NCBI RefSeq assembly: GCF_003675855.1 | Contig: NZ_RCIH01000009.1 | Location: 124,001-188,000 of the forward strand | Direction of reading: 5' to 3' | DNA from: Halostella salina | Lineage (GTDB): Archaea; Halobacteriota; Halobacteria; Halobacteriales; Natronoarchaeaceae | DNA: 64,000 nucleotides | Part shown: positions 1 through 6,552 of the stretch, one piece after another | How positions within the stretch are numbered: position 1 is the stretch's first letter | How the letters are laid out: each line of letters starts with the position of its first letter | Notes under the pieces: model-generated | Databases searched by the model: none | The model's input: only the letters and a program-made list of their open reading frames with translations | Told to the model about the DNA's origin: nothing | Position numbers and translations under genes: made by a program

Positions 1-1
1 C

Positions 2-757
2 CGTGAATCGATCGAATGGCCGCGTGAACATCCCGAACTCTGTGCCGATCTGGATATCGATACGGCGAGGGGAATTCTACTCCACGGACCGCCCGGAAAC
101 GGCAAAACGATGCTTGCAAAAGCCATCGCTCACGAGACCGAGAGTCGGTTTATTTCGGTCAAGGGGCCGGAGGTTCTCGACAAGTACGTCGGTGAAGCAC
201 AGAAGTTCGTCGACACTCTCTTTGAGACGGCACGATCCCTTTCACCCGCGGTGATTTTTATCGACGAGATCGACTCGATAGCTGACCAGCGAGGCGGGCA
301 AGGCTCAGAACGGGCCTCTGACCATGTGATTAACCAGCTCCTGATCGAACTCGACGGCCTCGATGAACTCTCGGATATCGTCGTCATCGGAGCGACGAAC
401 CGCCCGGACATGATCGATAGCGCGCTCACCCGTCCCGGCCGCCTCGGACGGGAGATACATGTACCATTCCCGGGGGAGGAGGCTCAGTCCGAGATATTTC
501 AGGTTCATACATCGAACAGATCGTTGGCTGCTGATGTTTCTATCGAGTGGTTAGTCCGCGAAACTCCGGACCGTATCTCCGGTGCACGGATCGCCGCGAT
601 CTGTGAGGACGCCAGCCGGGCAGCGCTACGACGAACACTTGCAGAAACAGGCACCCCGAACAGTGACGAAATACAGATCCGGAGAGGTGACTTCGAACGT
701 GCATTGGAAGACAATCAAAATGAAGAGAGCCATCCTAGAACCGCTGGTTTTCAGTAA
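2..757 (+). CDS. CDC48-like AAA+ ATPase, C-terminal part (5' end outside window)
   Basis: The reading frame is open from the first bases of the window, so the gene starts upstream and only about 251 residues are seen. Visible: Walker A GPPGNGKT (near residue 29 of the fragment), pore-loop-like KYVGEA, Walker B VIFIDEID, sensor-1 region GATNRPDM and an arginine-finger segment RPGRLGRE, followed by a small helical lid. This is the order of a CDC48/VAT-type AAA module, an ATP-driven unfoldase or segregase. Because the N-terminal half is missing I cannot say whether it has one or two AAA modules or a special N-domain. It is followed by 28 bp and then a SWIM-domain gene on the same strand. Family call is firm; its specific role is unknown. 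Confidence 0.9.
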   Translation, partial: RESIEWPREHPELCADLDIDTARGILLHGPPGNGKTMLAKAIAHETESRFISVKGPEVLDKYVGEAQKFVDTLFETARSLSPAVIFIDEIDSIADQRGGQGSERASDHVINQLLIELDGLDELSDIVVIGATNRPDMIDSALTRPGRLGREIHVPFPGEEAQSEIFQVHTSNRSLAADVSIEWLVRETPDRISGARIAAICEDASRAALRRTLAETGTPNSDEIQIRRGDFERALEDNQNEESHPRTAGFQ

Positions 758-785
758 TTTGAATCGATAAAACACCATCGTCGAC

Positions 786-1271
786 GTGATGGCCACGCTC
801 GGTGCCTGGCGCGTCTGGACCGGAAGCGCAGCCGCGCGCGGTTCCTACGACCATCGCGAGCGTCGTGAGGTCCACTACCTCTGGCCGGAAGGCCATCCGG
901 TGGAGGAAGTGCTCCACGAGCGGCTCAGTGGTCCTGCGGAAGCCGTCGCTCCCGACGGTGGCCGAACAGGCGACGTTCGCGACCGACTGGTCGTCGACGA
1001 GAACGCACAGTCGGAGGACGATCTTGAGTCCCGCACGAAGCGTGCCGTCGCCGAAGCGATGGACGTCTCACTCCTCTCGAAGGGTGGCCGCTATGAGGTA
1101 CAGTCTGCGTCCGGGAACCGGTACGAAGTCGACGTCATCGACGAATCGTGTTCCTGTCCCGACTGGCAGCAACGTTCACCCGAAGGCGGCTGCAAGCACC
1201 TGCGCCGCGTCGATCACGAGATCAAACGGGGCCGCGTTCCCCGACCAGACGGCCGCCTTCCCTCCCCGTAG
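786..1271 (+). CDS. SWIM zinc-finger protein
   Basis: About 161 residues. The C-terminal half holds a SWIM-type zinc motif, CxCPDW then CKH (residues about 122-139), preceded by a beta-rich stretch (GGRYEVQSASGNRYEVDV). SWIM domains bind DNA or proteins and often occur in mobile-element and repair proteins. The start is a GTG at 786 with an ATG directly after it at 789; a downstream Met at about residue 92 would give only the SWIM domain. Small SWIM proteins of this form are common on haloarchaeal plasmids. It converges with the nucleotidyltransferase gene, with only 11 bp between the two stop codons. Confidence 0.75.
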   Translation: MMATLGAWRVWTGSAAARGSYDHRERREVHYLWPEGHPVEEVLHERLSGPAEAVAPDGGRTGDVRDRLVVDENAQSEDDLESRTKRAVAEAMDVSLLSKGGRYEVQSASGNRYEVDVIDESCSCPDWQQRSPEGGCKHLRRVDHEIKRGRVPRPDGRLPSP

Positions 1272-1282
1272 TCGTGGCCAGA

Positions 1283-2086
1283 CTACTCCACGGGACGGAC
1301 TGTGTCGCCATCCCGACGGACCCGGTCGAACGTTGAGAGATACGCGATCCGGTCGTGAACCTCGTCAGTATCCAGCTCCAGTTTGGCGGCCAGTTCGTCG
1401 ACGGTCATCGGCTCGTCGAGTGCCTGGAGGACTTCGAGCCCCCGGTAGTACCTGTTCGTGAGCTCCTGGACGCGGTCCTCGATCGGTGTGGTCACTCCGT
1501 ACCGCTCCTCGAGTTCGACCAGCGCCTCATTCGCGAACGTGGCGAACTGATCGTCCCCCAGGCGTTCGATCTGGGCTTCGAGTTCAGCCCGGACGACGTC
1601 GTAATCGAGGCCGGCCTGCACGAGCATATTCATGTCCTCGATGTCGTCGTCGCGGCCGGCGATCGCCTTGAACAGGAAGATATCCTCGTTGCTGACTAGC
1701 CGGACCGTCAGTCGATCCGTGTCGAGGAACGGCTCGCTGCGCTCTTGCATCCCGTCGGTGAGCACGAGCTTGTTCGCGACCTGCTGGTTGAAGATGTCGA
1801 GGCGACACCCGTCGTCGTTCTCGACGCAGCTCGTCGCCCCCAGCGCCCGATAATCTGGATCCAGCGACTGGACCTCCGCATACCCGAGGTCCATCAAGAC
1901 GGCCCACAGCTGACCGTACGCGTCGCCATCCGGGACGACCAAGTCGATATCTTTCGTCGCCCCCTTGAGGTCGCGCAGCGACATCGCGCCACCACCAATC
2001 AGGTAGACCGTGAGCGGTTCAGGTAGCCCGTCCCCGATTCGCTGGAATTCGTTCTCGATGTACTCGCGTCCGAATGTTGGTCTCAT
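1283..2086 (-). CDS. Nucleotidyltransferase (AbiEii/DUF6036-like) with C-terminal winged helix
   Basis: 267 residues. Residues about 31-52 carry a nucleotidyltransferase signature: a GGGAMSLR glycine-rich turn, then TKDIDLVV, which supplies the paired aspartates for metal binding. The last 50 or so residues (DEPMTVDELAAKLELD...) read as a winged helix-turn-helix. The start codon overlaps the stop of the upstream regulator gene by 4 bp (ATGA), so the two are co-transcribed and coupled. The pairing of a wHTH regulator with this type of nucleotidyltransferase resembles AbiE type IV toxin-antitoxin systems. That role is inferred from domains and order only; a metabolic or regulatory nucleotidyltransferase cannot be excluded. 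Confidence 0.75.
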   Translation of the reverse strand: MRPTFGREYIENEFQRIGDGLPEPLTVYLIGGGAMSLRDLKGATKDIDLVVPDGDAYGQLWAVLMDLGYAEVQSLDPDYRALGATSCVENDDGCRLDIFNQQVANKLVLTDGMQERSEPFLDTDRLTVRLVSNEDIFLFKAIAGRDDDIEDMNMLVQAGLDYDVVRAELEAQIERLGDDQFATFANEALVELEERYGVTTPIEDRVQELTNRYYRGLEVLQALDEPMTVDELAAKLELDTDEVHDRIAYLSTFDRVRRDGDTVRPVE

Positions 2087-3009
2087 TGTGGTAGATCCAC
2101 CTCGTAGTCAGCCGCTAGCTCCTGAAACTCGTCCCACTCCGGAAGCCGGTCGTCGTCGACCTCGCCGTGCGTCTCGAGGTAGCGGAGCAGGGCGTCGATT
2201 TCGTCTTTGAGGCCATACTTCGCCGCCTGCTCTCGGAGGTCCGCCTCGTCGACGTCGACGTGGCTGAGCAGGAGGAGACAGTACGAGCGGTGGCGGCTGC
2301 CGTCATCGATCAGCAGCGTGTGACAGCAGAGCTCCGCCGGCGAGACTGCGTCGAGGTCTTCGGAGTAGACGTAGTAGCGGTGGCCGGTGAGCAGGAACTG
2401 GAGGTCGAAGGCCGCGAATCGAGCGAGGCCGGTTTCGTGGAACCCCTCGGCGTCGATCTCCGTCTCGGTCTGGGCGAGGAATTCGTCGTAGTCCTCCCAG
2501 AGAATTGTGCCCTTCGGGGCGACGGCTTCGAGGCGGTGGCGATGCAGCTGGTGTGCGAGTTCACGGGCGAACTCGTGGAGGCGGTCGAAGTCGGCGTTGA
2601 ACTCGTAGCGGCCGTCGGCCGTCCCGACGAGCCCACGGTCGCGAAACCGCTTGAGGACGCGGTTGACCGTGTTGCGGTAGTTATCGCTCAGGTCGGCGAT
2701 TTCAGAGACGGTTCGCGGCTGGTCAAGGTAATACAGCACCTCGAGTGCCTTGCCCGTCAGCAGTTCGGGGAAGTCGATGTGGGAGTGCTGGCGGACGAGG
2801 TCCTGGTAGCGTTCGACGGCGCGAGCATCCGACGGGACGACTCGTTTTCGCCGGCCATCGCGTTCCGTGTAGACGAGCCCCTTCTCGACGAGGTCGGCGA
2901 CGGCACGAGAGAGGTAGCTCTCGCTGTGGTCGAGTTTCGTCGCGAGTTCGGAGATCGTGTCGCCGCGGTCGACCGTGGCGAGGACCTCGAGTTCGATGCG
3001 CCGGAGCAC
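2083..3009 (-). CDS. Two-winged-helix transcriptional regulator, probable autorepressor/antitoxin
   Basis: About 308 residues from a GTG at 3009. Two successive winged-helix segments are visible in the first 130 residues (VDRGDTISELATKLDHSESY, then DQPRTVSEIADLSDNYRNTV), followed by an all-purpose C-terminal half. An in-frame extension to 3069 exists but would translate through a TATA box and an inverted repeat. The GTG at 3009 sits 26 bp from the TATATA at 3033-3038, as expected for a leaderless haloarchaeal mRNA. The downstream gene is a nucleotidyltransferase overlapping by 4 bp. Binding to the 19-bp inverted repeat straddling its own TATA box would give autorepression, as known for AbiEi-type antitoxins; that is inference. 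Confidence 0.8.
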   Translation of the reverse strand: MLRRIELEVLATVDRGDTISELATKLDHSESYLSRAVADLVEKGLVYTERDGRRKRVVPSDARAVERYQDLVRQHSHIDFPELLTGKALEVLYYLDQPRTVSEIADLSDNYRNTVNRVLKRFRDRGLVGTADGRYEFNADFDRLHEFARELAHQLHRHRLEAVAPKGTILWEDYDEFLAQTETEIDAEGFHETGLARFAAFDLQFLLTGHRYYVYSEDLDAVSPAELCCHTLLIDDGSRHRSYCLLLLSHVDVDEADLREQAAKYGLKDEIDALLRYLETHGEVDDDRLPEWDEFQELAADYEVDLPQ

Positions 3010-3012
3010 GGT

Positions 3013-3060
3013 GTAACATAGTACGAAACTTGTATATAAAGAAGTTTCGAGTAGTGTTAC
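3013..3060 (-). promoter_or_regulatory. Inverted repeat straddling the TATA box of the regulator gene
   Basis: Two 19-nt arms, 3013-3031 and 3042-3060, match at 14 of 19 positions when one is reverse-complemented: the outer 6 bp GTAACA and the inner 8 bp CGAAACTT are identical. The TATA element (3033-3038) lies in the 10-bp spacer, 26 bp from the GTG start at 3009. A bound dimer would block TBP, so this is a probable autoregulatory operator. Confidence 0.7.
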
Positions 3061-3092
3061 AGCCAGCAATCGCGAGAACCGTCTCCATCGTA

Positions 3093-3133
3093 TTAACCAA
3101 CAAAACTATGGATTCGTGGGCCGTGTTGGTTAA
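3093..3133. promoter_or_regulatory. Inverted repeat TTAACCAACA ... TGTTGGTTAA
   Basis: Perfect 10-bp arms at 3093-3102 and 3124-3133, 31 bp centre to centre, ending 14 bp before the ATG of the gene at 3148. The same arms recur with nearly the same spacing at 56816-56857. Three helical turns between half-sites suggests a looping or double-dimer regulator site. Confidence 0.5.
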
Positions 3134-3147
3134 CACGAGAATAGCCG

Positions 3148-3471
3148 ATGTCCTACAAACCCCCGACCCCACCAGCGAACCTCCCGGCGGAGATCGTCAA
3201 CACGCTCAACGAGTCGGACCCGGAACAGCTCCGAGACGTTGCGACGTACGCTGAAGCGCTCGCCGAGCACAAGGAACGAGAGGCCCGTCTCGAGGAGTCG
3301 GCAGATCAAGAAGAGGTCGAAGAACGACCAGACGATCTTCCGGACGACGTCCCTGCCAAAGCGACAATCACGATCAAGGAGATCAATGACAATCGCTACT
3401 ACTACTGGCAGTGGCGGGAGGGCGATACGGTGACGTCAAAGTACAAAGGACCGGTCAACCCCAACGAATAG
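3148..3471 (+). CDS. Small conserved haloarchaeal protein, unknown function
   Basis: 107 residues, strongly acidic. The N-terminal half is helical and charged (ESDPEQLRDVATYAEALAEH), a low-complexity acidic linker follows, and the C-terminal third is a compact beta-like module (ATITIKEINDNRYYYWQW ... TSKYKGPV) rich in aromatic residues. I recognise the C-terminal module as typical of small plasmid-borne haloarchaeal proteins but cannot assign a function. The start ATG follows directly on the TTAACCAACA inverted repeat, which probably controls it. It is separated by 54 bp from the HNH-type gene that follows on the same strand. Confidence 0.7.
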   Translation: MSYKPPTPPANLPAEIVNTLNESDPEQLRDVATYAEALAEHKEREARLEESADQEEVEERPDDLPDDVPAKATITIKEINDNRYYYWQWREGDTVTSKYKGPVNPNE

Positions 3472-3525
3472 CCCCAGACATTCATCAGTGATGACGGTTG
3501 CTAATGGTCGGCGAGATGCCGATCT

Positions 3526-4167
3526 ATGCCCGTCGAGGTTGAGTGTGACTTCTGTGGTGATACAGTCTCAAGACCGCTGTCGGTAGTGGAGCGTGCAGAG
3601 CACCACTTCTGTGATAAAACATGTCACGGGAAGTGGCGGACTGAACAAATGGACAGCAGGCTCGTCCTCCAATGTGACTACTGTGGGACGGAATTCAAAC
3701 GATACGAAAAGAAGCTCAGAGACGATCAGACAAACCAGTTCTGTAGCAAGGAGTGTAGAGGGCGATGGCAGATAGAAAATCGTCCGCAGACGGAGTGTAC
3801 AAACTGCGGCGAGACCATCAGGCGAATTCAGTACGATATCGAATCAGCGGATCGGCATTTCTGTAGTCGAGAGTGTAAATGGGAATGGCAGCAGGAGACA
3901 GCGACCTACGATTGGGAATCAACCCCGAACTATGGACCACTGTGGAAAAAGCGGCGTGAACAGGTCTTGGAGCGAGATAATCGAACCTGCCAAGGGTGTG
4001 GCCGTAGCGAAAACGAGCTCGGATATACGCCGCGAGTACATCATATCCGGCCGTTCGCGGAGTTCGATGAGGACGAGGTCGAAGCTGCTCACGATCCATC
4101 GAATCTAGTCTCGCTCTGTGAGCCTTGCCATACCCGGTGGAAGGTATCCCGCTCCGTCCAAAGCTAA
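3526..4167 (+). CDS. HNH endonuclease-like protein with three zinc ribbons
   Basis: 213 residues. Three consecutive treble-clef-like Cys motifs occupy residues 1-125, each of the form CxxC ... FCxxxC (CDFCGD/FCDKTC, CDYCGT/FCSKEC, CTNCGE/FCSREC), then an HNH nuclease at the C-terminus: CQGCG, RVHHIRPF, NLVSLCEPCH. HNH domains cut DNA with a single metal ion; the HH pair and the two CxxC pairs are present, so it looks active. The three upstream ribbons probably recognise DNA. It ends 12 bp before the first origin repeat, so it sits directly at the edge of the replication origin. Role could be restriction, homing or maintenance; not decided by sequence. Confidence 0.8.
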   Translation: MPVEVECDFCGDTVSRPLSVVERAEHHFCDKTCHGKWRTEQMDSRLVLQCDYCGTEFKRYEKKLRDDQTNQFCSKECRGRWQIENRPQTECTNCGETIRRIQYDIESADRHFCSRECKWEWQQETATYDWESTPNYGPLWKKRREQVLERDNRTCQGCGRSENELGYTPRVHHIRPFAEFDEDEVEAAHDPSNLVSLCEPCHTRWKVSRSVQS

Positions 4168-4178
4168 TCTCATAGACA

Positions 4179-4404
4179 CCCCGTGTGCGAAGTGAAATTG
4201 CCAACAGCATTGAGGCAATACCCCCCGTGTGCGATATGATTTCGGCCGTTTGCCAGGGAGACCCCGTGTGAGAGATGAATTGAATGATGAGTTGAAGAGG
4301 AGACACCCCGTGTGCGAAATGAAATCTTGCGTACTGTTGTCAGACATATCTAGTCAATCTAATAATACGCTCGGCGGAACCACCCCCTGTGTGCGAAATG
4401 AATT
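4179..4404 (+). repeat. ORB-like origin repeats, cdc6 3' side (5 copies)
   Basis: Five direct copies of CCCCGTGTGCGAnATGAAnT at 4179-4198, 4223-4242, 4262-4281, 4306-4325 and 4383-4404, all in + orientation, spaced about 40-80 bp. The C-run corresponds to the G-string of archaeal origin recognition boxes. They lie between the HNH gene and the 3' end of orc1/cdc6; the last copy ends 27 bp before that stop codon. Confidence 0.85.
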
Positions 4405-4431
4405 CGGAGCCGGCGTCGGAGAGTCTTCGCG

Positions 4432-5778
4432 TTAGTTCCCCTCGAAGAAATCGTCTATCTGCGCGTTGACAACGGATTTGACGAGATCCTCGTCGTGTTC
4501 AGCATCCTCGAGGCGGACGTCAGTTCGGAGGGTCTCGGCGACTACCTCCGGATCGTCGACGAAAGTGTACTCCTTGTGGACGCCACTACCGTACCCGCGC
4601 CCCCGCTTCTCCGACGTAACGAAATTGTAGGTCTCAGCTTCGTTCATATATCGCAGATAGGAGTCGCGCGATTTTTCATCGGCATCCAGGAGATCGGTGA
4701 GGTACTGGTACACGCGATAGGCAACCGTACTGGGGACAGCGTTCAGATTGCGCTGTGAATAAACAGGGACGATCGCAGTAGCGTAGAGCGAGAGCTTCTT
4801 TTGCGTCGAGAGGCCCTGCATCTGAGTTAGCGTCCGGTCCCGTTCGGCTTCCTTCTGGGCGTCGCGAACGTGCTCTTCACGAACCGTATCTTCTCCACCT
4901 CGGTCGGCGATTTCACCCGCCTTCCGGAACAGATCGATTGCCTTCCGCGCATCGCCGTGATCCTGAGCAGCGAATGCAGCACTGAGCGGAATGATTCCAT
5001 CCTCGAGGACATCGTCCTGGTACGCGTCGCGACGACGTTCGAGAATCGACTGCAGTTGATTCGCGTCGTAGTCGGAGAAGACAACGTCCTGCGGATTGAA
5101 CGAACTCTCCGCCCGGCCGTCGAGGTCCTCCATGAATCGGGGATCGTTCGTGAGCGCGGCGACGGACACGTGACCCTCAATGCGCCCGAGCTGGGACGCT
5201 CGCGACAGCTGGTAGAGCAGTTTCGAATACGCCGGCTCGTCGTTCGGATCGCGTTGCCGGCCCACTAGGAGATCGACCTCGTCGAGGATGATGATGACCG
5301 AGTCGAAGTTATTGCTCAGAATATCGTAGAACCGGTCAAGCTTCTGGTCGGTCGAAATCCCGCTCTCGGGGACACCGACGTCGACCCCGGCTTCTTCGGC
5401 CGCATTCTTCACGAGGCGATAGACAGCCCGGTCGTGCGATTTGATTGTCTGGCAGTTGATTTTGATAACGCCAAACCGATCTCCCTGCGAGTTCGCGAGT
5501 TCGAGAACCTGCTGGCAGACCGCATTGATGATGAGTGACTTCCCGGTTCCCGACGGCCCGTAGAGGAGCATATTGGGTGGGCGATTCCCCTGCAGTGCCG
5601 GTCGTAGGTAGGTGATGATGTCGTCCAGCTGCTCATCACGACCGACAATTCGATCCTCGTCGATGACAGCATCCGGGTCGAGAAGCCCCTTATCTCGAAA
5701 GACAGAGTTCTGAACACCCTCCTGAAGGCGGCCTTTGATAGATTGTGAGAGGGATTGTTGATCGTCGCCGTCAGCCAT
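4432..5778 (-). CDS. cdc6: Orc1/Cdc6 replication initiator
   Basis: 448 residues. Walker A GPSGTGKS (about residue 74), Walker B IIILDEVD (about 164), sensor-1 ALTNDPRF, sensor-2 helix GDARKAIDLFRKA, and a C-terminal winged helix (residues about 320-420). This is the AAA+ initiator that binds origin repeats and loads MCM. Length is usual for the family. Its flanks carry nine or more ORB-like repeats of one sequence type, so it is almost certainly the cognate initiator of this origin. A TATA box lies 23-30 bp before the ATG, so the mRNA is probably leaderless; degenerate repeats just upstream suggest autoregulation by Cdc6 binding. Confidence 0.97.
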   Translation of the reverse strand: MADGDDQQSLSQSIKGRLQEGVQNSVFRDKGLLDPDAVIDEDRIVGRDEQLDDIITYLRPALQGNRPPNMLLYGPSGTGKSLIINAVCQQVLELANSQGDRFGVIKINCQTIKSHDRAVYRLVKNAAEEAGVDVGVPESGISTDQKLDRFYDILSNNFDSVIIILDEVDLLVGRQRDPNDEPAYSKLLYQLSRASQLGRIEGHVSVAALTNDPRFMEDLDGRAESSFNPQDVVFSDYDANQLQSILERRRDAYQDDVLEDGIIPLSAAFAAQDHGDARKAIDLFRKAGEIADRGGEDTVREEHVRDAQKEAERDRTLTQMQGLSTQKKLSLYATAIVPVYSQRNLNAVPSTVAYRVYQYLTDLLDADEKSRDSYLRYMNEAETYNFVTSEKRGRGYGSGVHKEYTFVDDPEVVAETLRTDVRLEDAEHDEDLVKSVVNAQIDDFFEGN

Positions 5779-5800
5779 GTTTGTGCAGTTAGGTCGAAAC

Positions 5801-5808
5801 TATAAATA
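5801..5808 (-). promoter_or_regulatory. TATA box of cdc6
   Basis: TATAAATA on the + strand (TATTTATA on the coding strand), 23-30 bp before the cdc6 ATG at 5778; the standard position for a leaderless haloarchaeal promoter. A degenerate origin repeat (5818-5836) sits just upstream. Confidence 0.7.
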
Positions 5809-6334
5809 AATATGGGTACCGTGTGCGAGGTTAAATCAGTCGAATTCAGTCGGTAGAGGGGTTTAGAAGAGTAGTAGTCGGTAGAACCCCGTGACCGCGG
5901 GCGAAATCAATTGGTCGTAATAGCCCCCCGTGTGCGATATGAATTCCCGGGAAGCTCATCGAACAGCCGTCGACGCCAAAGCGGGTCACAAGAACTCGGT
6001 GGAGATACCTCCCCGTGTGCAAGATGAAACATCAGACGTGGTCTCGATCCGGATAGTACCGAGCATATCTCTCGACAATCTCGTGTGGGACGAGATCTCG
6101 TCGGGAGATCACCCCCACACCCCGTGTGCGATATGAATTTGACGAGAGGGAGGGCAGGACCGATTGAGTCGAGAAACACGGGATTCGGCCAGAGAACCCA
6201 CGAAAGGCCGTAGAATAGACGATAACACCCAGCCCACGAGGGAGGCAAACCACGAACCAGTCCGGTCGTGTCACGAAACGTACTGTTTCGTTCGACCGAC
6301 TCTAGTTCTATTGCGGCTATGGTTGACAGAGTGG

Positions 6335-6361
6335 CTATGTAAAAGTTTCCCTGAAACATAG
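6335..6361. repeat. Dyad inside the origin unwinding region
   Basis: Nested inverted repeat: outer arms CTATGT (6335-6340) and ACATAG (6356-6361), inner arms GTTTC (6345-6349) and GAAAC (6353-6357) around CCT. It lies between the inverted ORB pair. The GTTTCC...GAAAC core resembles the dyad of haloarchaeal chromosomal ORBs, so a second protein or a second Cdc6 may bind here. Confidence 0.45.
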
Positions 6362-6503
6362 TCCACTCCGATATTGTTACCTCTGCGTTCTCTCCTCCGT
6401 GATATCGTGGATTTCGGGTATCTCGCGTTCTCTCTTCCCGACCACCCCCTCCCGTCTTTTTCCTGATTTCATTTCGCACACGGGGTGTGGGGGTTCGACT
6501 TCG

Positions 6504-6525
6504 TGTTGGTCGTGGTTAACCAACA
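6504..6525. repeat. TGTTGGT/ACCAACA inverted repeat near polB 3' end
   Basis: TGTTGGT (6504-6510) and ACCAACA (6519-6525) form a hairpin; the right part reads TTAACCAACA, identical to the arms at 3093 and 56816. It lies 28 bp beyond the polB stop, so it could be a terminator or a third binding site for the same regulator. Confidence 0.4.
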
Positions 6526-6552
6526 GCCCCTTCCGAACGACTCTTTTGTAGG

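Larger units (their letters stand above)
5779..6552. other. Replication origin region with ORB-like repeats, cdc6 5' side
   Basis: No gene here. Clear copies of the origin repeat at 5926-5945, 6011-6030 and 6120-6139 (+ orientation) and one inverted copy at 6466-6485, with two degenerate copies at 5818-5836 and 5887-5907. The inverted pair 6120/6466 brackets about 325 bp including a less GC-rich stretch (about 6280-6400) that is the best candidate for the unwinding element. This is the layout of archaeal origins: initiator gene, ORBs facing each other around an unwinding region. Confidence 0.85.

Noticed and set aside
2167-3021. Plus-strand open frame opposite the regulator gene
   Set aside because: Antisense shadow in GC-rich DNA, dominated by Val, Glu and Arg; two winged helices are clear on the minus strand.
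3093-3133. TTAACCAACA arms as ends of a miniature transposable element
   Set aside because: The interior at 3103-3123 and 56826-56847 is unrelated and no target duplication flanks the arms, so half-sites of a binding protein fit better.
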